Assembly (NCBI RefSeq): GCF_032681285.1
Contig: NZ_CP136336.1
Coordinates: 2,715,001-2,779,000, forward strand
Length of the DNA: 64,000 nt
Direction: 5' to 3'
Source: Piscinibacter gummiphilus
Lineage (GTDB): Bacteria > Pseudomonadota > Gammaproteobacteria > Burkholderiales > Burkholderiaceae_C
Shown: positions 8,570 through 18,815 of the stretch, piece by piece
Numbering within the stretch: position 1 is the first letter of the stretch
Layout: the number at the start of each line of letters is the position of its first letter
Notes under the pieces: model-generated
Databases searched by the model: none
The model's input: only the letters and a program-made list of their open reading frames with translations
Told to the model about the DNA's origin: nothing
Program-made: the position numbers and the translations under genes

Positions 8570-9498
8570 CAGGCGCTCCTTTCGCGGCTGCCCGCTGGAA
8601 CGACTTCGGTGCCCGCACGGCCCTGCACCATGGCCTCGATGTGATCCAGCGAACCGATGACGGCGCGGCGCCCGGTGTTCGCCACAAAGGCGCGGGCCGC
8701 CTCGACCTTCGGGCCCATGGAGCCAGCAGGGAACCGCATCTCGGCAAGCGCTTCGACGTCCACTTGGCGCAACGCGCGTTGGGTCGGTGTACCGAAATCC
8801 AGGTAGACAGCATCGACGTCGGTCGCGATCACGAGACAGTCAGCCCCTAGCTGGCGTGCCAGCAGACTGCTGCAAAGATCTTTGTCGATCACCGCCTCGA
8901 CTCCTCGCAGTGCCCGGCCGTCCCCCATCGCCGCGACCGGAATGCCACCGCCGCCGGCTGCGATCACCAGCGTCCCGTGTGAAAGCAACCACTGGATCGG
9001 CTGCAGGCCGAGCACACGCTGTGGCGATGGCGATGCGACCACACGGCGGACACCCTTGCCGTCCGGTGCCATCGCCCACCCGTGCTGGTGGCCGATGCGT
9101 TCAGCATCGGCGGCCGTGTAGACAGGGCCAATGGGCTTGGTCGGGGAGGTGAACGCCGGATCGGAAGGATCGACCTCAACACGAGTCAGGAGCGTTGCGA
9201 TCACCTGCGACGGGAGGATGTTGCTCAGCTCCTGCTCCAGCAGGTAGCCGATCATCCCGTCGGTTTGCGCGCCCAGCACGTCCAACGGAAACCCTTCCCC
9301 TGTTGCTTGCTCGGCTGCCTGCAGCGCGAGCAGGCCGACCTGCGGGCCGTTGCCGTGGGTCAGCACAAGCTCGTTTCCTTCCACGATCCGGGCCAGCTGT
9401 CCCGCCGCGCGGCGGATGTTGGCGAGCTGATTCTCCGAGGTCAGCGGCTCCCCTCGGCGCAGCAGCGCGTTGCCTCCCAGGGCGACGACGATTCTCAT
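8569..9498 (-). CDS. arcC: Carbamate kinase
   Basis: A 309-residue enzyme converting carbamoyl phosphate plus ADP into ATP, ammonia and CO2, the ATP-yielding step of the arginine deiminase pathway. It starts with the amino-acid-kinase motif [10 protein letters not shown] and has [12 protein letters not shown] near residue 45, [11 protein letters not shown] and a C-terminal GSLDHI segment. Length is normal for the family (about 310). It follows arcB by 21 bases. The order arcD-arcA-arcB-arcC is the usual catabolic operon order. Confidence 0.96.
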   Translation of the reverse strand: MRIVVALGGNALLRRGEPLTSENQLANIRRAAGQLARIVEGNELVLTHGNGPQVGLLALQAAEQATGEGFPLDVLGAQTDGMIGYLLEQELSNILPSQVIATLLTRVEVDPSDPAFTSPTKPIGPVYTAADAERIGHQHGWAMAPDGKGVRRVVASPSPQRVLGLQPIQWLLSHGTLVIAAGGGGIPVAAMGDGRALRGVEAVIDKDLCSSLLARQLGADCLVIATDVDAVYLDFGTPTQRALRQVDVEALAEMRFPAGSMGPKVEAARAFVANTGRRAVIGSLDHIEAMVQGRAGTEVVPAGSRERSA

Positions 9499-9519
9499 GT
9501 GGTATCCCTCTGCGGCATT

Positions 9520-10518
9520 TCAGCCGAGTGTCGCGACGAGCACGGCCTTGATGGTGTGCATGCGGTTTTCGGCCTGGGTGAAGACGATCGAGGCGTCTGA
9601 CTCGAAAACCTCGTCCGTCACCTCAAGCTCCCTGAGGCCGAATTGCTCATGAACCCAGCGGCCGACTTCGGTGTCGAGGTTGTGCAACGCCGGCAGACAG
9701 TGCATGAAGCGGGTTCGCGGATTGCCAGTGGCGGCCAAGAGGTCGCTGTTCACCTGGTACGGCAGCAGCTGGTCGATGCGGTCTTTCCAGACCTCCTGCG
9801 GCTCGCCCATGGAAACCCACACGTCGGTGTAGAGGAAATCCGCTCCTGATACTGCGAGTCGTGGTTCGGATTCGATCGTCACTCGGGCTCCGGTCCTTTG
9901 GGCCAGCGCACGCATCCTGGCTACCAACTCCTCTGGAGGGCGCAGCGCTTCAGGGGCGGCGATTCGCACGTCCATGCCCATCTGGACACCACCGACCAGG
10001 AGGGAGCAGCCCATGTTGAATCGGGCGTCGCCGAGGTAGCAGAAGGACATCTGGTGAAGCGGCTGTTGGCCGAACTCTTCCATCGTCAACAGGTCCGCCA
10101 GAATCTGCGTCGGATGCGCTTCGTCGGTGAGACCGTTCCACACCGGAACGTGGGAGAAGCGGGCGAGTTCCTCAACGACGCTCTGGTGGAAGCCGCGGTA
10201 CTCGATGCCGTCGTACATGCGTCCGAGCACGCGGGCCGTGTCCTTCAACGACTCCTTGTGACCCAGCTGCGAGCCCGCCGGGTCGATGTAGGTGACGTGC
10301 CCACCCTGATCGTGAACCGCGACCTCGAACGCGCAACGCGTTCGCGTCGACGCCTTCTCGAAAACGAGGGCGATGTTCTTGCCCTTCAGGCGTTGGTGTT
10401 CGTTGCCGACGTACTTGGTGCGCTTCAGCTCCGCCGACAGGTCGAGCAGGAAGCGGATGTCTCGTGGCTCGAAATCCTCGAGGTCAAGCAAGCTGCGATT
10501 GCGCAGATTGAAGCTCAT
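9520..10518 (-). CDS. arcB: Ornithine carbamoyltransferase, catabolic
   Basis: A 332-residue enzyme that splits citrulline with phosphate into ornithine and carbamoyl phosphate when working catabolically. It carries the carbamoyl-phosphate loop STRTR (57-61), HPTQ in [12 protein letters not shown], and the ornithine-binding FMHCLP with Cys274. Lengths around 330 and placement between arcA and arcC favour the catabolic ArcB role over biosynthetic ArgF. No signal of truncation. Confidence 0.96.
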   Translation of the reverse strand: MSFNLRNRSLLDLEDFEPRDIRFLLDLSAELKRTKYVGNEHQRLKGKNIALVFEKASTRTRCAFEVAVHDQGGHVTYIDPAGSQLGHKESLKDTARVLGRMYDGIEYRGFHQSVVEELARFSHVPVWNGLTDEAHPTQILADLLTMEEFGQQPLHQMSFCYLGDARFNMGCSLLVGGVQMGMDVRIAAPEALRPPEELVARMRALAQRTGARVTIESEPRLAVSGADFLYTDVWVSMGEPQEVWKDRIDQLLPYQVNSDLLAATGNPRTRFMHCLPALHNLDTEVGRWVHEQFGLRELEVTDEVFESDASIVFTQAENRMHTIKAVLVATLG

Positions 10519-10554
10519 GGGTGTTCCTTGGTGTTGATGGGTAGCGGTGATAGC

Positions 10555-11772
10555 TCAGACGGGGTCTCGCTCGATCGGACAGGACATGCAGTGGCTGCCT
10601 CCACGACCGCGGCCCAGTTCCGCGCTGGGGATCGTGATGACCTCGACGCCTGCTTTGCGCAGCAACGTGTTGGTGTAAACATTGCGGTTGTAGGCAACCA
10701 CCACGCCGGGGGAGAGAGCGAGCAGGTTGTTGCCGTCATCCCACTGTTCACGTTCGGCTTCGTAAGCATCTCCCCCTGTCGTGACCACCCGCAGGCGTTT
10801 CAGTTTCAACGCTTGCGAGATGACATCAAGGAACGGCCCGGGTTCGGCTCGGACGTCCAGGCTTCCCTCTTTGTCACCCGGCCTCAGGCTGTGCGCCCTG
10901 ATTTCGGAGACGACCCCTGGAAATGTGGTCACGAGATCGACGTCGCAGAATGTCAGCACAGTGTCCAGGTGCATCGCGCCACGAGACTTGGGCATGCGGG
11001 CGGCTATGAGATGCGTGGCCGCTCCGCTTTGAAATAGGCGGCGTGCCAGTTGACTGACCGCCTGTGGCGAGGTGCGTTCCCCCATCCCGACCAGCACGAT
11101 GCCGTTCCCGAGCGGAGCCACATCCCCACCTTCCAGCGAGGCCATCCCGTGGCCGCGGTCGGGGTCGCCCCACCACTCGACCACCTGACCCTGGAATGCC
11201 GAATGGAAGCGGTAAATCGCAGTCAGCAGCAGCGTCTCCTGGCGCCGCGCCGGCCAGAACATCGGGCTCAGCACGACGCCGCCGTAGACCCAGCAACTGG
11301 AGTCGCGGGTGAACAACGTGTTCGGCAGCGGCGGGAGCAGGAAGTCTGAGGGCGACAGGCAATGCGCGGCCAGTCCTTCCAGTGCGACGGGGACCTCGCC
11401 TCGAAGGAGCCCTCCTATCAGATGTTCGGCCAGGCGATTGGGTGGCAGCGACTCAAGCCAGGGGCGCAATCCAGCCGCCGCCTCGGGATCGATGAAATCC
11501 TCGCCGAGCTTGCGATCGAGCAACCATGCGCGTGCGGTTGGTTGGGCCACAACGCTGGCCAGCAGGTCGTGCAGCTCGAGCACCTCGACGCCTCGCTCGG
11601 TCATCACGTTGGTGAAGGCGTGGTGATCGTTCTTCGCCTGGGAGACCCAGAGCACGTCGTCAAAAAGCAGCTCGCGACAGTTGGCGGGTGTCAGCCTGGC
11701 CTGGGCGAGCCCTGGCCTGCAGACAAGCACCTTGCGCAATTGACCTACCTCAGAAAATGCTCCGAGTGTCAT
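10555..11772 (-). CDS. arcA: Arginine deiminase
   Basis: A 405-residue enzyme hydrolysing arginine to citrulline and ammonia. Key elements are [13 protein letters not shown], the region MHLDTVLTF with a catalytic His, and the C-terminal [14 protein letters not shown], in which the first Cys (395) corresponds to the nucleophile of the Pseudomonas enzyme. It lies 43 bases after arcD and 36 before arcB. Besides ATP supply, ammonia production can buffer acid stress. Confidence 0.96.
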   Translation of the reverse strand: MTLGAFSEVGQLRKVLVCRPGLAQARLTPANCRELLFDDVLWVSQAKNDHHAFTNVMTERGVEVLELHDLLASVVAQPTARAWLLDRKLGEDFIDPEAAAGLRPWLESLPPNRLAEHLIGGLLRGEVPVALEGLAAHCLSPSDFLLPPLPNTLFTRDSSCWVYGGVVLSPMFWPARRQETLLLTAIYRFHSAFQGQVVEWWGDPDRGHGMASLEGGDVAPLGNGIVLVGMGERTSPQAVSQLARRLFQSGAATHLIAARMPKSRGAMHLDTVLTFCDVDLVTTFPGVVSEIRAHSLRPGDKEGSLDVRAEPGPFLDVISQALKLKRLRVVTTGGDAYEAEREQWDDGNNLLALSPGVVVAYNRNVYTNTLLRKAGVEVITIPSAELGRGRGGSHCMSCPIERDPV

Positions 11773-11815
11773 GTGAAAGCTCCTGTCGGATCAAAGGTTG
11801 CGAAAGGGAATTGGT

Positions 11816-13282
11816 TCACAGGCTGAGACCGCCACTGGCTAACAAGTAGGCGGCCACTGCTGCCAGCAGCAACAAGATGGCGGCAAGCCCGAGTTCGAAG
11901 CCTTTGAAGGGGCGCGCGCGCTGCTCACGCCTGCCCAGCACGTACAACACCGCGCCTGGCACATACAGCAACGAGCTCAACAGCAGGTACTTTGGACCCG
12001 CGGCGTACAACAGCCAGACGCAGTAGAGAGCGGCCAGAGCTGAGACGGCCAGGTCCGACCGGTGGATGCTGCCGGCAGCCCCCTCTCTCCTGACTGCGAG
12101 CATCACGCCGTAGACCGCGCTGAACAGGTACGGCAGCAGGATCATCGCCGTTGACAGCGAGATCAGTGCCAGGTACGAGGCTTTGGAGAACAGGGCCACA
12201 AGCAGGAAAACTTGCACCATCGCGCTGGTCAACCACAGTGCATTCGCGGGCACGCCTTGGGCGTTCTGGCGCGCGAGACCGCTGGGCATCACGCCGTCGG
12301 TGGCGGGCGAGAACAAGGATTCTGCGGCCAGCAGGGTCCACGCCAGGAAGCCGCCTCCGACGGAGACGATCAGACCGCCGTAGATGAGCACGGCGCCCCA
12401 CGTGCCGACAGCCTTCTCAAGTACGCCAGCCATCGAAGGATTTTTCAGGCCGGCAAGTTCGGGCTGCTGCAGCACGCCCAGCGACAGAAGCGAGACGGCC
12501 ATCAACAAGACCAGCGTCACGATGAAGCCGAGGACGGTGGCTCGACCGACGTCCTCACGGCGGCGCGCGCGGGCAGAGTAGACACTGGCCCCTTCGATTC
12601 CGATGAAGACCCAGACGGTGACAAGCATCGTGCTCTTGACCTGATCGAAGGTGCTGCCGAGCTTCGCGCTGCCCCAGAACTCCATGTTGAAGGTCTCCAA
12701 GCGGAAGGCGGTCGCAACAAGAGCAATGAACAACAGAAGTGGCAGCACCTTGGCGAGCGTCACCACTGCGTTGAGGACCGCCGCGCCGCGAATGCCTCGA
12801 AGCACCATGAAGTGCACGAGCCAGAGCACGATCGACGCACCCGCCACGGCGGCCGCCGTGTTTCCGTCGCCGAAGGACGGGAAAAAGTAGCCGAGCGCTC
12901 CAAAGGCGGCGACGAGGTAGCCTACGTTGCCAATCCATGCACTGACCCAGTAACCCCATGCCGAGTTGAAACCGACGTAGTGGCCCGCGGACTCGCGTGC
13001 ATACACATAGATGCCATTGTTCAGTTGCGGCTTGCGCAGCGCGAGCATCTGGTAGACCCGGGCGAGTGCGAGCATGCCGATGCCAGTGATGAGCCAGCCG
13101 ATCAGAATCGCTCCCGCTGACGCTCCGGAGGCCATGTTCTGCGGGAGTCCGAAAATGCCGCTGCCAAGGATGGATCCAACGACGAGGGCGGTCAGCAATC
13201 CGAGGCCGAGTCGGTCGTTGGTGCGAGCCGCCTGCCGAGATGGCAAGGCCGCGTCGGCTGCTTCAGGGGTGTATGTGCTCAT
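11816..13282 (-). CDS. arcD: Arginine/ornithine antiporter (APC family)
   Basis: A 488-residue membrane protein with about 13 hydrophobic segments. It opens with LLTALVVGSILGSGIFGLPQ, the first helix of basic amino-acid antiporters of the APC superfamily, and continues with NNGIYVYARESAG. It exchanges external arginine for ornithine, so the pathway costs no energy for uptake. First gene of the arc set, 60 bases downstream of the HtrA-like protease. I see no clear FNR/ANR box in that gap. Confidence 0.93.
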   Translation of the reverse strand: MSTYTPEAADAALPSRQAARTNDRLGLGLLTALVVGSILGSGIFGLPQNMASGASAGAILIGWLITGIGMLALARVYQMLALRKPQLNNGIYVYARESAGHYVGFNSAWGYWVSAWIGNVGYLVAAFGALGYFFPSFGDGNTAAAVAGASIVLWLVHFMVLRGIRGAAVLNAVVTLAKVLPLLLFIALVATAFRLETFNMEFWGSAKLGSTFDQVKSTMLVTVWVFIGIEGASVYSARARRREDVGRATVLGFIVTLVLLMAVSLLSLGVLQQPELAGLKNPSMAGVLEKAVGTWGAVLIYGGLIVSVGGGFLAWTLLAAESLFSPATDGVMPSGLARQNAQGVPANALWLTSAMVQVFLLVALFSKASYLALISLSTAMILLPYLFSAVYGVMLAVRREGAAGSIHRSDLAVSALAALYCVWLLYAAGPKYLLLSSLLYVPGAVLYVLGRREQRARPFKGFELGLAAILLLLAAVAAYLLASGGLSL

Positions 13283-13342
13283 AGGGGTCTCTCTCGTAGT
13301 TTGCGGGTGATGGAACGAATTGCACAGCAGGCGGTGTTTGCA

Positions 13343-14509
13343 TCACTGCCTGCGCACAACGGGGCGCTGACCCAGCTCGACGGCCAGCGACACCGCCTCC
13401 GGACCTCGCAGCACCTTGAACTGCGCCGTGCTCCCGGGGCTGAGCGATGCCGTTTCGTTGACCAGGGATGCGGTGTCACCGATCGGCTTGCCGTTGATGG
13501 AGACGACGGTGTCGCCGGCACGCAAGCCCGCGCGTTCGGCCGGGCCGCCGCGCTGCACGGCGACGAGCGCAGCGCCGACCGCCGCACCAGTCGTCTCGTG
13601 GATCACGTCGCGGGCGCTCACGCCGAGCCAGCCGCGGCTGACGCGGCCGGTGGCGATGATCTGTTCCATCACCTGCCGCGCCAGGCTGACCGGGATCGCG
13701 AAGCCGATGCCTTGCGATCCGCCGCTGCGCGAATAGATCGCGGTGTTGATGCCCACCAGGTGGCCGGATGTGTCGACCAGCGCGCCGCCCGAATTGCCGG
13801 GGTTGATTGCTGCGTCGGTCTGGATGAAGTTCTCGAAGGTGTTGATGCCGAGCCGGTTGCGGCCCGTCGCGCTGACGATGCCCTGCGTCACCGTCTGGCC
13901 CACGCCGAACGGATCGCCAACGGCCAGCACGATGTCACCGATCTGCACCGAGGCCGGATCGGCGAATGTGATCGGCTGCAAGCCCTTGGCCTCGACACGC
14001 AGCACCGCGAGGTCGGTGTCGGGGTCGGTGCCGACGACGCGTGCCTCGGCCACCTTGCCGCCCGGCAACATCACGGCGATCTCATCGGCGCCGTCGACAA
14101 CGTGGTTGTTGGTCAGGATGAAACCCTGGGTGGCGACGATGACCCCGGAGCCCAGGCTGGATTGGCCCTGCGCCGCCTCTTCGTCGGCGCCGCCATAGGG
14201 TCTCAGCCATTCGGGCGGCTGTCGTGGTGGGGCCTTGCGCGTGTAGATGTTGACGACCGAGGCCGAGGCCTTGGCAGCCGCCGCGCGGAAGCCCCCTTCA
14301 AGGCGCGTCATGACGGTCTTGCCGTTTGGCCCCGACGCCGAGGTGTCGGCGTGCGGCGCCTCTCGCAGCGCCACGACATCGGTGCGTGTCGGCGTCATGG
14401 GCTCGGGCCCGAAAGCCTTCCAGGCGATCAGCAGCCCGGCCGACACCGCGATCACCTGCGCGATGAGCAGCCACAGCCGCCATGCAAGGGACGGTCGGCT
14501 GTTGTTCAC
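13343..14509 (-). CDS. HtrA/DegS-type membrane-anchored serine protease with one PDZ domain
   Basis: A 388-residue protein with an N-terminal membrane anchor (about 11-30) and a trypsin-like domain. The triad is His136 (LTNNHVV), Asp166 (DTDLAVL) and Ser240 (NPGNSGGAL). One C-terminal PDZ domain (about 290-380) is present. A single PDZ plus anchor is the DegS/AlgW layout. The GTG start at 14509 overlaps the stop of the PRPP-synthase-like gene; the longer ORF would run through that gene. It probably degrades damaged periplasmic proteins or triggers an envelope-stress response. Located between the nucleotide enzymes and arcD. Confidence 0.9.
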   Translation of the reverse strand: MNNSRPSLAWRLWLLIAQVIAVSAGLLIAWKAFGPEPMTPTRTDVVALREAPHADTSASGPNGKTVMTRLEGGFRAAAAKASASVVNIYTRKAPPRQPPEWLRPYGGADEEAAQGQSSLGSGVIVATQGFILTNNHVVDGADEIAVMLPGGKVAEARVVGTDPDTDLAVLRVEAKGLQPITFADPASVQIGDIVLAVGDPFGVGQTVTQGIVSATGRNRLGINTFENFIQTDAAINPGNSGGALVDTSGHLVGINTAIYSRSGGSQGIGFAIPVSLARQVMEQIIATGRVSRGWLGVSARDVIHETTGAAVGAALVAVQRGGPAERAGLRAGDTVVSINGKPIGDTASLVNETASLSPGSTAQFKVLRGPEAVSLAVELGQRPVVRRQ

Positions 14510-15405
14510 GATGCGATTTCCCCCATCAACTCCTCCAAGGCGTGTGCCAACGGTTCGACGACGCTGATCTCGTTGGATGCGTGAGGAACCGTGTCGCAGG
14601 TGAGCACGCGGGCCGGCCGGCTGGCCAGCAGTTCCTCGTACGCAGCCGGTGCGAACAGGGCATGCACGCCGATGCACACCGGCGCCGGCAATCCGACGCG
14701 GCGCACGCTGGCCACGGCCTGGATCATGGTGCGTGCGCTCGAGACGATGTCGTCCACCAGCACCGGCTGGCGGTCCCGCCAGGCCGACACATCCGGCAGG
14801 CTGACCTCGACATCGCGGTCACCGCGGCGGATCTTCTGCAGCACGATCCAGGGCGCGCCCGCGGCGGCGGCGACTTCCGCGACCCATTGCTCGCTCTCCG
14901 AGTCGGGGCCGATCAGCAGCGGGCGCTCGACGTGTGTCGCGACCCAGCGGGCGATGAGCGGCGCCGTGTGCACGACGCGCGTCGGGATGCGGTAGATCTC
15001 GTCGAGTGCGTGGTAGCGGTGCAGGTGCGGATCGGCCGTCACGAGTCCATCGAAAGCGGTCGACAGCAGCGCCGCGTAGGAGCGCGACGTCACGGCCTCG
15101 CCGGCATGGAAGCGCCGATCCTGCCGCAGGTAGGCGAGGTAGGGCGCTGCGAGCAGCACCTTCGCGGCGCCAAGGTCTCGCGCGGCGTCGGCCGCGAACA
15201 GCAGCGGCAGCGTCTTCTCGTCGGGCCGCGCTAGGCTGCAGGTGAGCACGACGGTCCGGCCCGTGACGTCCGCATCCAGGCGGACCAACGACTCGCCGTC
15301 CGGAAAGCGGTGCAGTTCCAGCCCGGCCGGCTCGGCCTGAAGCGTGCTCACCAACCGGTTGGCAAAGGCCTCGTCGCCGGGCAGATGAAAGACGATCGGT
15401 TTCAA
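14506..15405 (-). CDS. prs: Ribose-phosphate pyrophosphokinase-like protein (archaeal-type PRPP synthase)
   Basis: A 299-residue protein of the PRPP synthase family, which makes PRPP from ribose-5-P and ATP. It keeps YLRQDRRFHAGEA (ATP loop), TADPHLHRY (metal-binding His) and the phosphoribosyl-binding VLVDDIVSSARTM. The short length and RFHAGEA version resemble archaeal enzymes more than the housekeeping bacterial Prs of about 315 residues. It overlaps the AMP-phosphorylase-like gene on one side and the protease on the other. This is probably a second, pathway-specific enzyme that handles ribose phosphates released from nucleotides, not the main Prs (inference). Confidence 0.85.
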   Translation of the reverse strand: MKPIVFHLPGDEAFANRLVSTLQAEPAGLELHRFPDGESLVRLDADVTGRTVVLTCSLARPDEKTLPLLFAADAARDLGAAKVLLAAPYLAYLRQDRRFHAGEAVTSRSYAALLSTAFDGLVTADPHLHRYHALDEIYRIPTRVVHTAPLIARWVATHVERPLLIGPDSESEQWVAEVAAAAGAPWIVLQKIRRGDRDVEVSLPDVSAWRDRQPVLVDDIVSSARTMIQAVASVRRVGLPAPVCIGVHALFAPAAYEELLASRPARVLTCDTVPHASNEISVVEPLAHALEELMGEIAS

Positions 15406-16925
15406 GACACCTCCGAGATTTGAAAGATGGGGGGCCGGGTTTCGATGTACTGCCGCGCGTAAGCCAGTTCCCCCGGAGCCTGCGCATGCAGCGTGAAGAG
15501 TGGTTGTCCGGGCCGCACGATGTCGCCGAGCCGGGCATGCACGTCGACACCCGCGGCCGCTGCCTTCGGCGCGCCGGCGAGCTTGGCGGCGCGCGACAGC
15601 ACGCGGTTGTCGATCGCCGTGATGCGCCCCCCTGATGGGGCCTCGATGACCCGCCGGTGCGATGCCAGCGGCACCTCGCGCAGGCCCCCTTGGGCTTCGC
15701 AGATGGCGGCGAACTTCGCCCAGGCCCGTCCGTCGGCGAGCACTTCGGTTGCCAGATCCAGGCCGGTACCCGCTGGCGCGGCACCGCCCAGCTCGAGAAT
15801 GTCGCCGGCCAGACGCAACGCGCGCTGCCGCAGATCGTCCGGTGCGTCAGCTTGGCGACGCAGAACGGCCAGCACGTCGCGCGCTTCCAGCGCGGGGCCG
15901 ATGCCGCGCCCGACGGGCTGCAGACCGTCGGTGACGCGCAATGCCACCTCCAATCCGATGGCCCGGCCGACCTCGACGAGCCGGCGCCCGAGTGTCTGCG
16001 CGGCCTCGGCGCTGCGAACCTTGGCTGTCGGCCCCACCGGCAGGTCGATCAGCACGTGAGTTGAGCCAGCGGCCGCCTTCTTGGACAGCACGGAGGCGAC
16101 CAGCTGTCCCTCGCTGTCGAGATCGAGCGGGCGCTCGACACGGATCAGGATGTCGTCGGCCGGGCTCAACCGGACCGATCCGCCCCAGACGATGCAGGCA
16201 CCGGTTCGTTCCACCGTGCGGCGCATCGCGGCAATGTCGAGGTCGACCGGTGCCAGCACCTCCATCGTGTCGGCCGTGCCGGCAGGGGAGGTGATCGCAC
16301 GCGACGAGGTCTTGGGCATCGTCAGACCGCAGGCCGCGACGATGGGCACGACGAGCAGCGTCGTGCGGTTGCCTGGCAGGCCACCGACGCAATGTTTGTC
16401 GACGACCCTGCCGCGGCCCCAGTCCAGCCGGTCGCCCACGTCGATCATCGCTCGCGTCAACGAGACAGTCTCTGCAAGGTCGAGGTGGTCGCCAGCGCAC
16501 GCGGTGATGAAAGTTGCCAGGTGCAGGTCGGAGTAGCGGCCGGCGGTGATGTCGCCGACAACGGCGCGGAAAGCGTCGCCACCGAGGCGGTGGCCATAGA
16601 CCTTCGCGCGAACATGGCTCAGCGAATCAAGGCTCGGTGCATGCGACACAAGCAGCGACGCGCCCTCTGTCGGCTGCAGAGCAGCCCAGGCCGATTCCGA
16701 TAGCCCCGCCTGGCCTTCGGCCAGCCAGTCGTCGACTACGTTGAGCGTCGCAATGATTCGGCGCGGGCCGCAGTCGAGCTGGACCCGGGCCTGCGCGGTG
16801 AAACCCTCGGAGCGGCACACCGCGCAGTCGCGCCGCATGTAGACCACCAGTTCCTGGTAGGTGTCGACACCCACGCGGCGTGCGCTCATGGTGACGGAGG
16901 CGTGACTGATATGTTCGTGCGTCAT
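15402..16925 (-). CDS. AMP phosphorylase / archaeal-type thymidine phosphorylase family
   Basis: A 507-residue protein with the N-terminal extension of about 90 residues seen in archaeal AMP phosphorylases, then the glycosyl-phosphorylase core. Motifs are DKHCVGGLPGNRTT (176-189, phosphate binding) and TSSRAITSPAGTADT (206-220), both of the archaeal type. A C-terminal barrel-sandwich domain follows. Archaeal relatives convert AMP plus phosphate to adenine and ribose-1,5-bisphosphate, which enters central carbon metabolism. Bacterial members are often annotated as thymidine phosphorylase. Its stop overlaps the PRPP-synthase-like start, strong evidence of a shared pathway. Confidence 0.9.
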   Translation of the reverse strand: MTHEHISHASVTMSARRVGVDTYQELVVYMRRDCAVCRSEGFTAQARVQLDCGPRRIIATLNVVDDWLAEGQAGLSESAWAALQPTEGASLLVSHAPSLDSLSHVRAKVYGHRLGGDAFRAVVGDITAGRYSDLHLATFITACAGDHLDLAETVSLTRAMIDVGDRLDWGRGRVVDKHCVGGLPGNRTTLLVVPIVAACGLTMPKTSSRAITSPAGTADTMEVLAPVDLDIAAMRRTVERTGACIVWGGSVRLSPADDILIRVERPLDLDSEGQLVASVLSKKAAAGSTHVLIDLPVGPTAKVRSAEAAQTLGRRLVEVGRAIGLEVALRVTDGLQPVGRGIGPALEARDVLAVLRRQADAPDDLRQRALRLAGDILELGGAAPAGTGLDLATEVLADGRAWAKFAAICEAQGGLREVPLASHRRVIEAPSGGRITAIDNRVLSRAAKLAGAPKAAAAGVDVHARLGDIVRPGQPLFTLHAQAPGELAYARQYIETRPPIFQISEVS

Positions 16926-16935
16926 GCTCGCTCCG

Positions 16936-18294
16936 TCAGGTCAGGTCGACGGTTTCCAGATAGTCGGGCACGCGACACGGCCAGCCCAGCTCTCGCTCAA
17001 TGCGCGAGCGCATGGCATCGGCTGGCCCTGGCTCTCCATGCGTGACAAAGGTCTGCGTCGGGGGCCGTTCAAAGCCGCTGAGCCACTGCAGGATTTCGCC
17101 GGCGTCAGCATGCGCGGACAGGCTGTCCAGCGCTGCCACTTCGGCGTTGATCGGAACGTCCTCTCCGTGAATGCGCACCGAGGAGGCGCCCTGCAGGATG
17201 GCGGCGCCGCGGGTACCGCCAGCCTGGTAGCCCGCGAACAAGATCGTGTTGCGACGGTCGGGCGCAAAGGCCTTGAGGTGGTGAACGACGCGCCCGCCTG
17301 TGGCCATGCCGCTAGCGGAGATGATGACCATCGGCCCACGCCGTGCGCTCAGCGCCCGCGAGTCATCGGGCTTGTTGACGATGGTTGCCGCATGGCACAT
17401 CGCCTCGCACTGTTCGGGGCTCAGGCGGTGCTCGTCGCGGTGCGCGTGGTAGATACGTGTCGCATCGGTGGCCATCGGGCTATCGAGATAGACCGGCAGG
17501 TGGTGGATGACGCCGCGCTCCTTGAGCAAGTGGATGCAGTACATCAGGTTCTGCGCCCGCCCCACGGCGAACGCCGGGATCACCACGGTGCCGCCGCGGG
17601 CCGCCGTGCGGTTGATCACCTCGCCGAGCTTGAGCAGCGGGTCGCTTGCCTCGTGTTGGCGGTCGCCGTAGGTTGATTCGACCACCGCGTAGTCGGCCCC
17701 CGGGACGCGTGCCGGCGCCACCAGCACAAGATCATTGGGTCGTCCGATGTCGCCGGAAAACAGGATCGAGCGACGACCGTCGTCGATTTTCACAAAGGCC
17801 GAGCCCAGCATGTGCCCAGACGGATCCAGACGTCCCTGGAGCCCGGGAGCAGGGCTCCATGGGGTGCCGTAGGGCCGGGGCACGAACTGTTTCAGGCAGC
17901 GCTCGGCATCCTCGCGGGTGTAGAGCGGCAGCGCAGGCTTGTGTTTGGAGTAGCCACGCCGGTTGGCGTACTCGGCTTCTTCTTCCTGCAAATGGCCGCT
18001 GTCGGGCAGCAGGATGCGACACAGCTCGTAGGTTGCCTCCGTGCAATAAACCTTGCCCTTGAAACCTTGCCGCGCAAGCAGCGGCAAGTAGCCGCTGTGG
18101 TCGATGTGGGCGTGGGTCAGAACGATCGCGTCGATGTCCGCGGCCGTCACGGGCATCGGCGCCCAGTTGCGCAGGCGCAATTGCTTGTAGCCCTGGAAAA
18201 GACCGCAGTCGACGAGCACGGTCGCACCCTCGTGGCGCAGCAGGTACTTCGACCCGGTGACGGTGCCGGTGGCACCGAGGAATTGCAGTTGCAT
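16936..18294 (-). CDS. MBL-fold metallo-hydrolase with beta-CASP domain
   Basis: A 452-residue protein with the zinc motif HAHIDH (61-66), SGDIGRPND, a beta-CASP domain inserted after it and the C-terminal RMMBL region (LSAHAD, then FVTHGEPGPAD). The family includes CPSF73-like RNA nucleases and bacterial relatives (the YsxK/Ysh1 group); RNA processing or decay is the likely activity. It is 10 bases upstream of the AMP-phosphorylase-like gene. An attractive reading is that RNA turnover delivers the nucleotides that the next two enzymes use. That link is inference. Confidence 0.9.
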   Translation of the reverse strand: MQLQFLGATGTVTGSKYLLRHEGATVLVDCGLFQGYKQLRLRNWAPMPVTAADIDAIVLTHAHIDHSGYLPLLARQGFKGKVYCTEATYELCRILLPDSGHLQEEEAEYANRRGYSKHKPALPLYTREDAERCLKQFVPRPYGTPWSPAPGLQGRLDPSGHMLGSAFVKIDDGRRSILFSGDIGRPNDLVLVAPARVPGADYAVVESTYGDRQHEASDPLLKLGEVINRTAARGGTVVIPAFAVGRAQNLMYCIHLLKERGVIHHLPVYLDSPMATDATRIYHAHRDEHRLSPEQCEAMCHAATIVNKPDDSRALSARRGPMVIISASGMATGGRVVHHLKAFAPDRRNTILFAGYQAGGTRGAAILQGASSVRIHGEDVPINAEVAALDSLSAHADAGEILQWLSGFERPPTQTFVTHGEPGPADAMRSRIERELGWPCRVPDYLETVDLT

Positions 18295-18315
18295 GGGTTG
18301 TCCTTGTGATGGTGT

Positions 18316-18813
18316 TCAGAGCACGAGCGGCGCGTCGGGCAGCTCGTTGCGGTCGCCAGGTTGAAGTGGGAAATGGCGCGTCAACAACGAAGTGACGGCT
18401 TTGATGCCATGGACCGCGCCGCTGCCAAATTCGCCTGCGGAGAATTGGCTTTCCATGCCACGGCAGATCGCAGACCAGGCCTCGGCACCGGCCTTGGCGT
18501 GGATGCCTCGGTCGGCGACGATCTCGACGCGGTGGTCCGCGAGCAATACGTAGATCAGCACGCCGGTGTTGCAGGCGGTGTCCCAGACGTGCAGTTGGGC
18601 GAAGAGTTCGATGGCGCGTTGGGGCGCCGTCTGGCCACGAAGCAGCGGCAGCGTGTCGAGCGCGCCTTCGACCACGAAACGCAGTTCGCCCGCGTGTGAG
18701 GCTTCGCTCGCGGCGATCGCTTGCTCGATAGAGCGCAGCGCGGAGGCGGGGAAGGCTCGGTGCGTGCCAATCGATGTCGTTGCCAAATGGCGGAGGAGTC
18801 GTGTGATATTCAT
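18316..18813 (-). CDS. TPM-domain protein, soluble (YgcG-related)
   Basis: A 165-residue protein without a signal peptide. It has a TPM-like fold segment: GELRFVVEG, then a VWDTACNTGVLIYVLLADHRVEIVADRGI core and a C-terminal helix. The start at 18813 lies two bases after the stop of the larger TPM protein, and the longer ORF would cover the glycine repeat of that gene. It is often found as the third member of lemA-TPM-TPM sets. Molecular function is not known; members are linked with membrane or envelope maintenance. Confidence 0.82.
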   Translation of the reverse strand: MNITRLLRHLATTSIGTHRAFPASALRSIEQAIAASEASHAGELRFVVEGALDTLPLLRGQTAPQRAIELFAQLHVWDTACNTGVLIYVLLADHRVEIVADRGIHAKAGAEAWSAICRGMESQFSAGEFGSGAVHGIKAVTSLLTRHFPLQPGDRNELPDAPLVL

Positions 18814-18815
18814 GC

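Noticed and set aside
13283..13342. FNR/ANR box (TTGAT-N4-ATCAA) searched before arcD
   Set aside because: No convincing match was seen in this gap or the other gaps of the arc operon.
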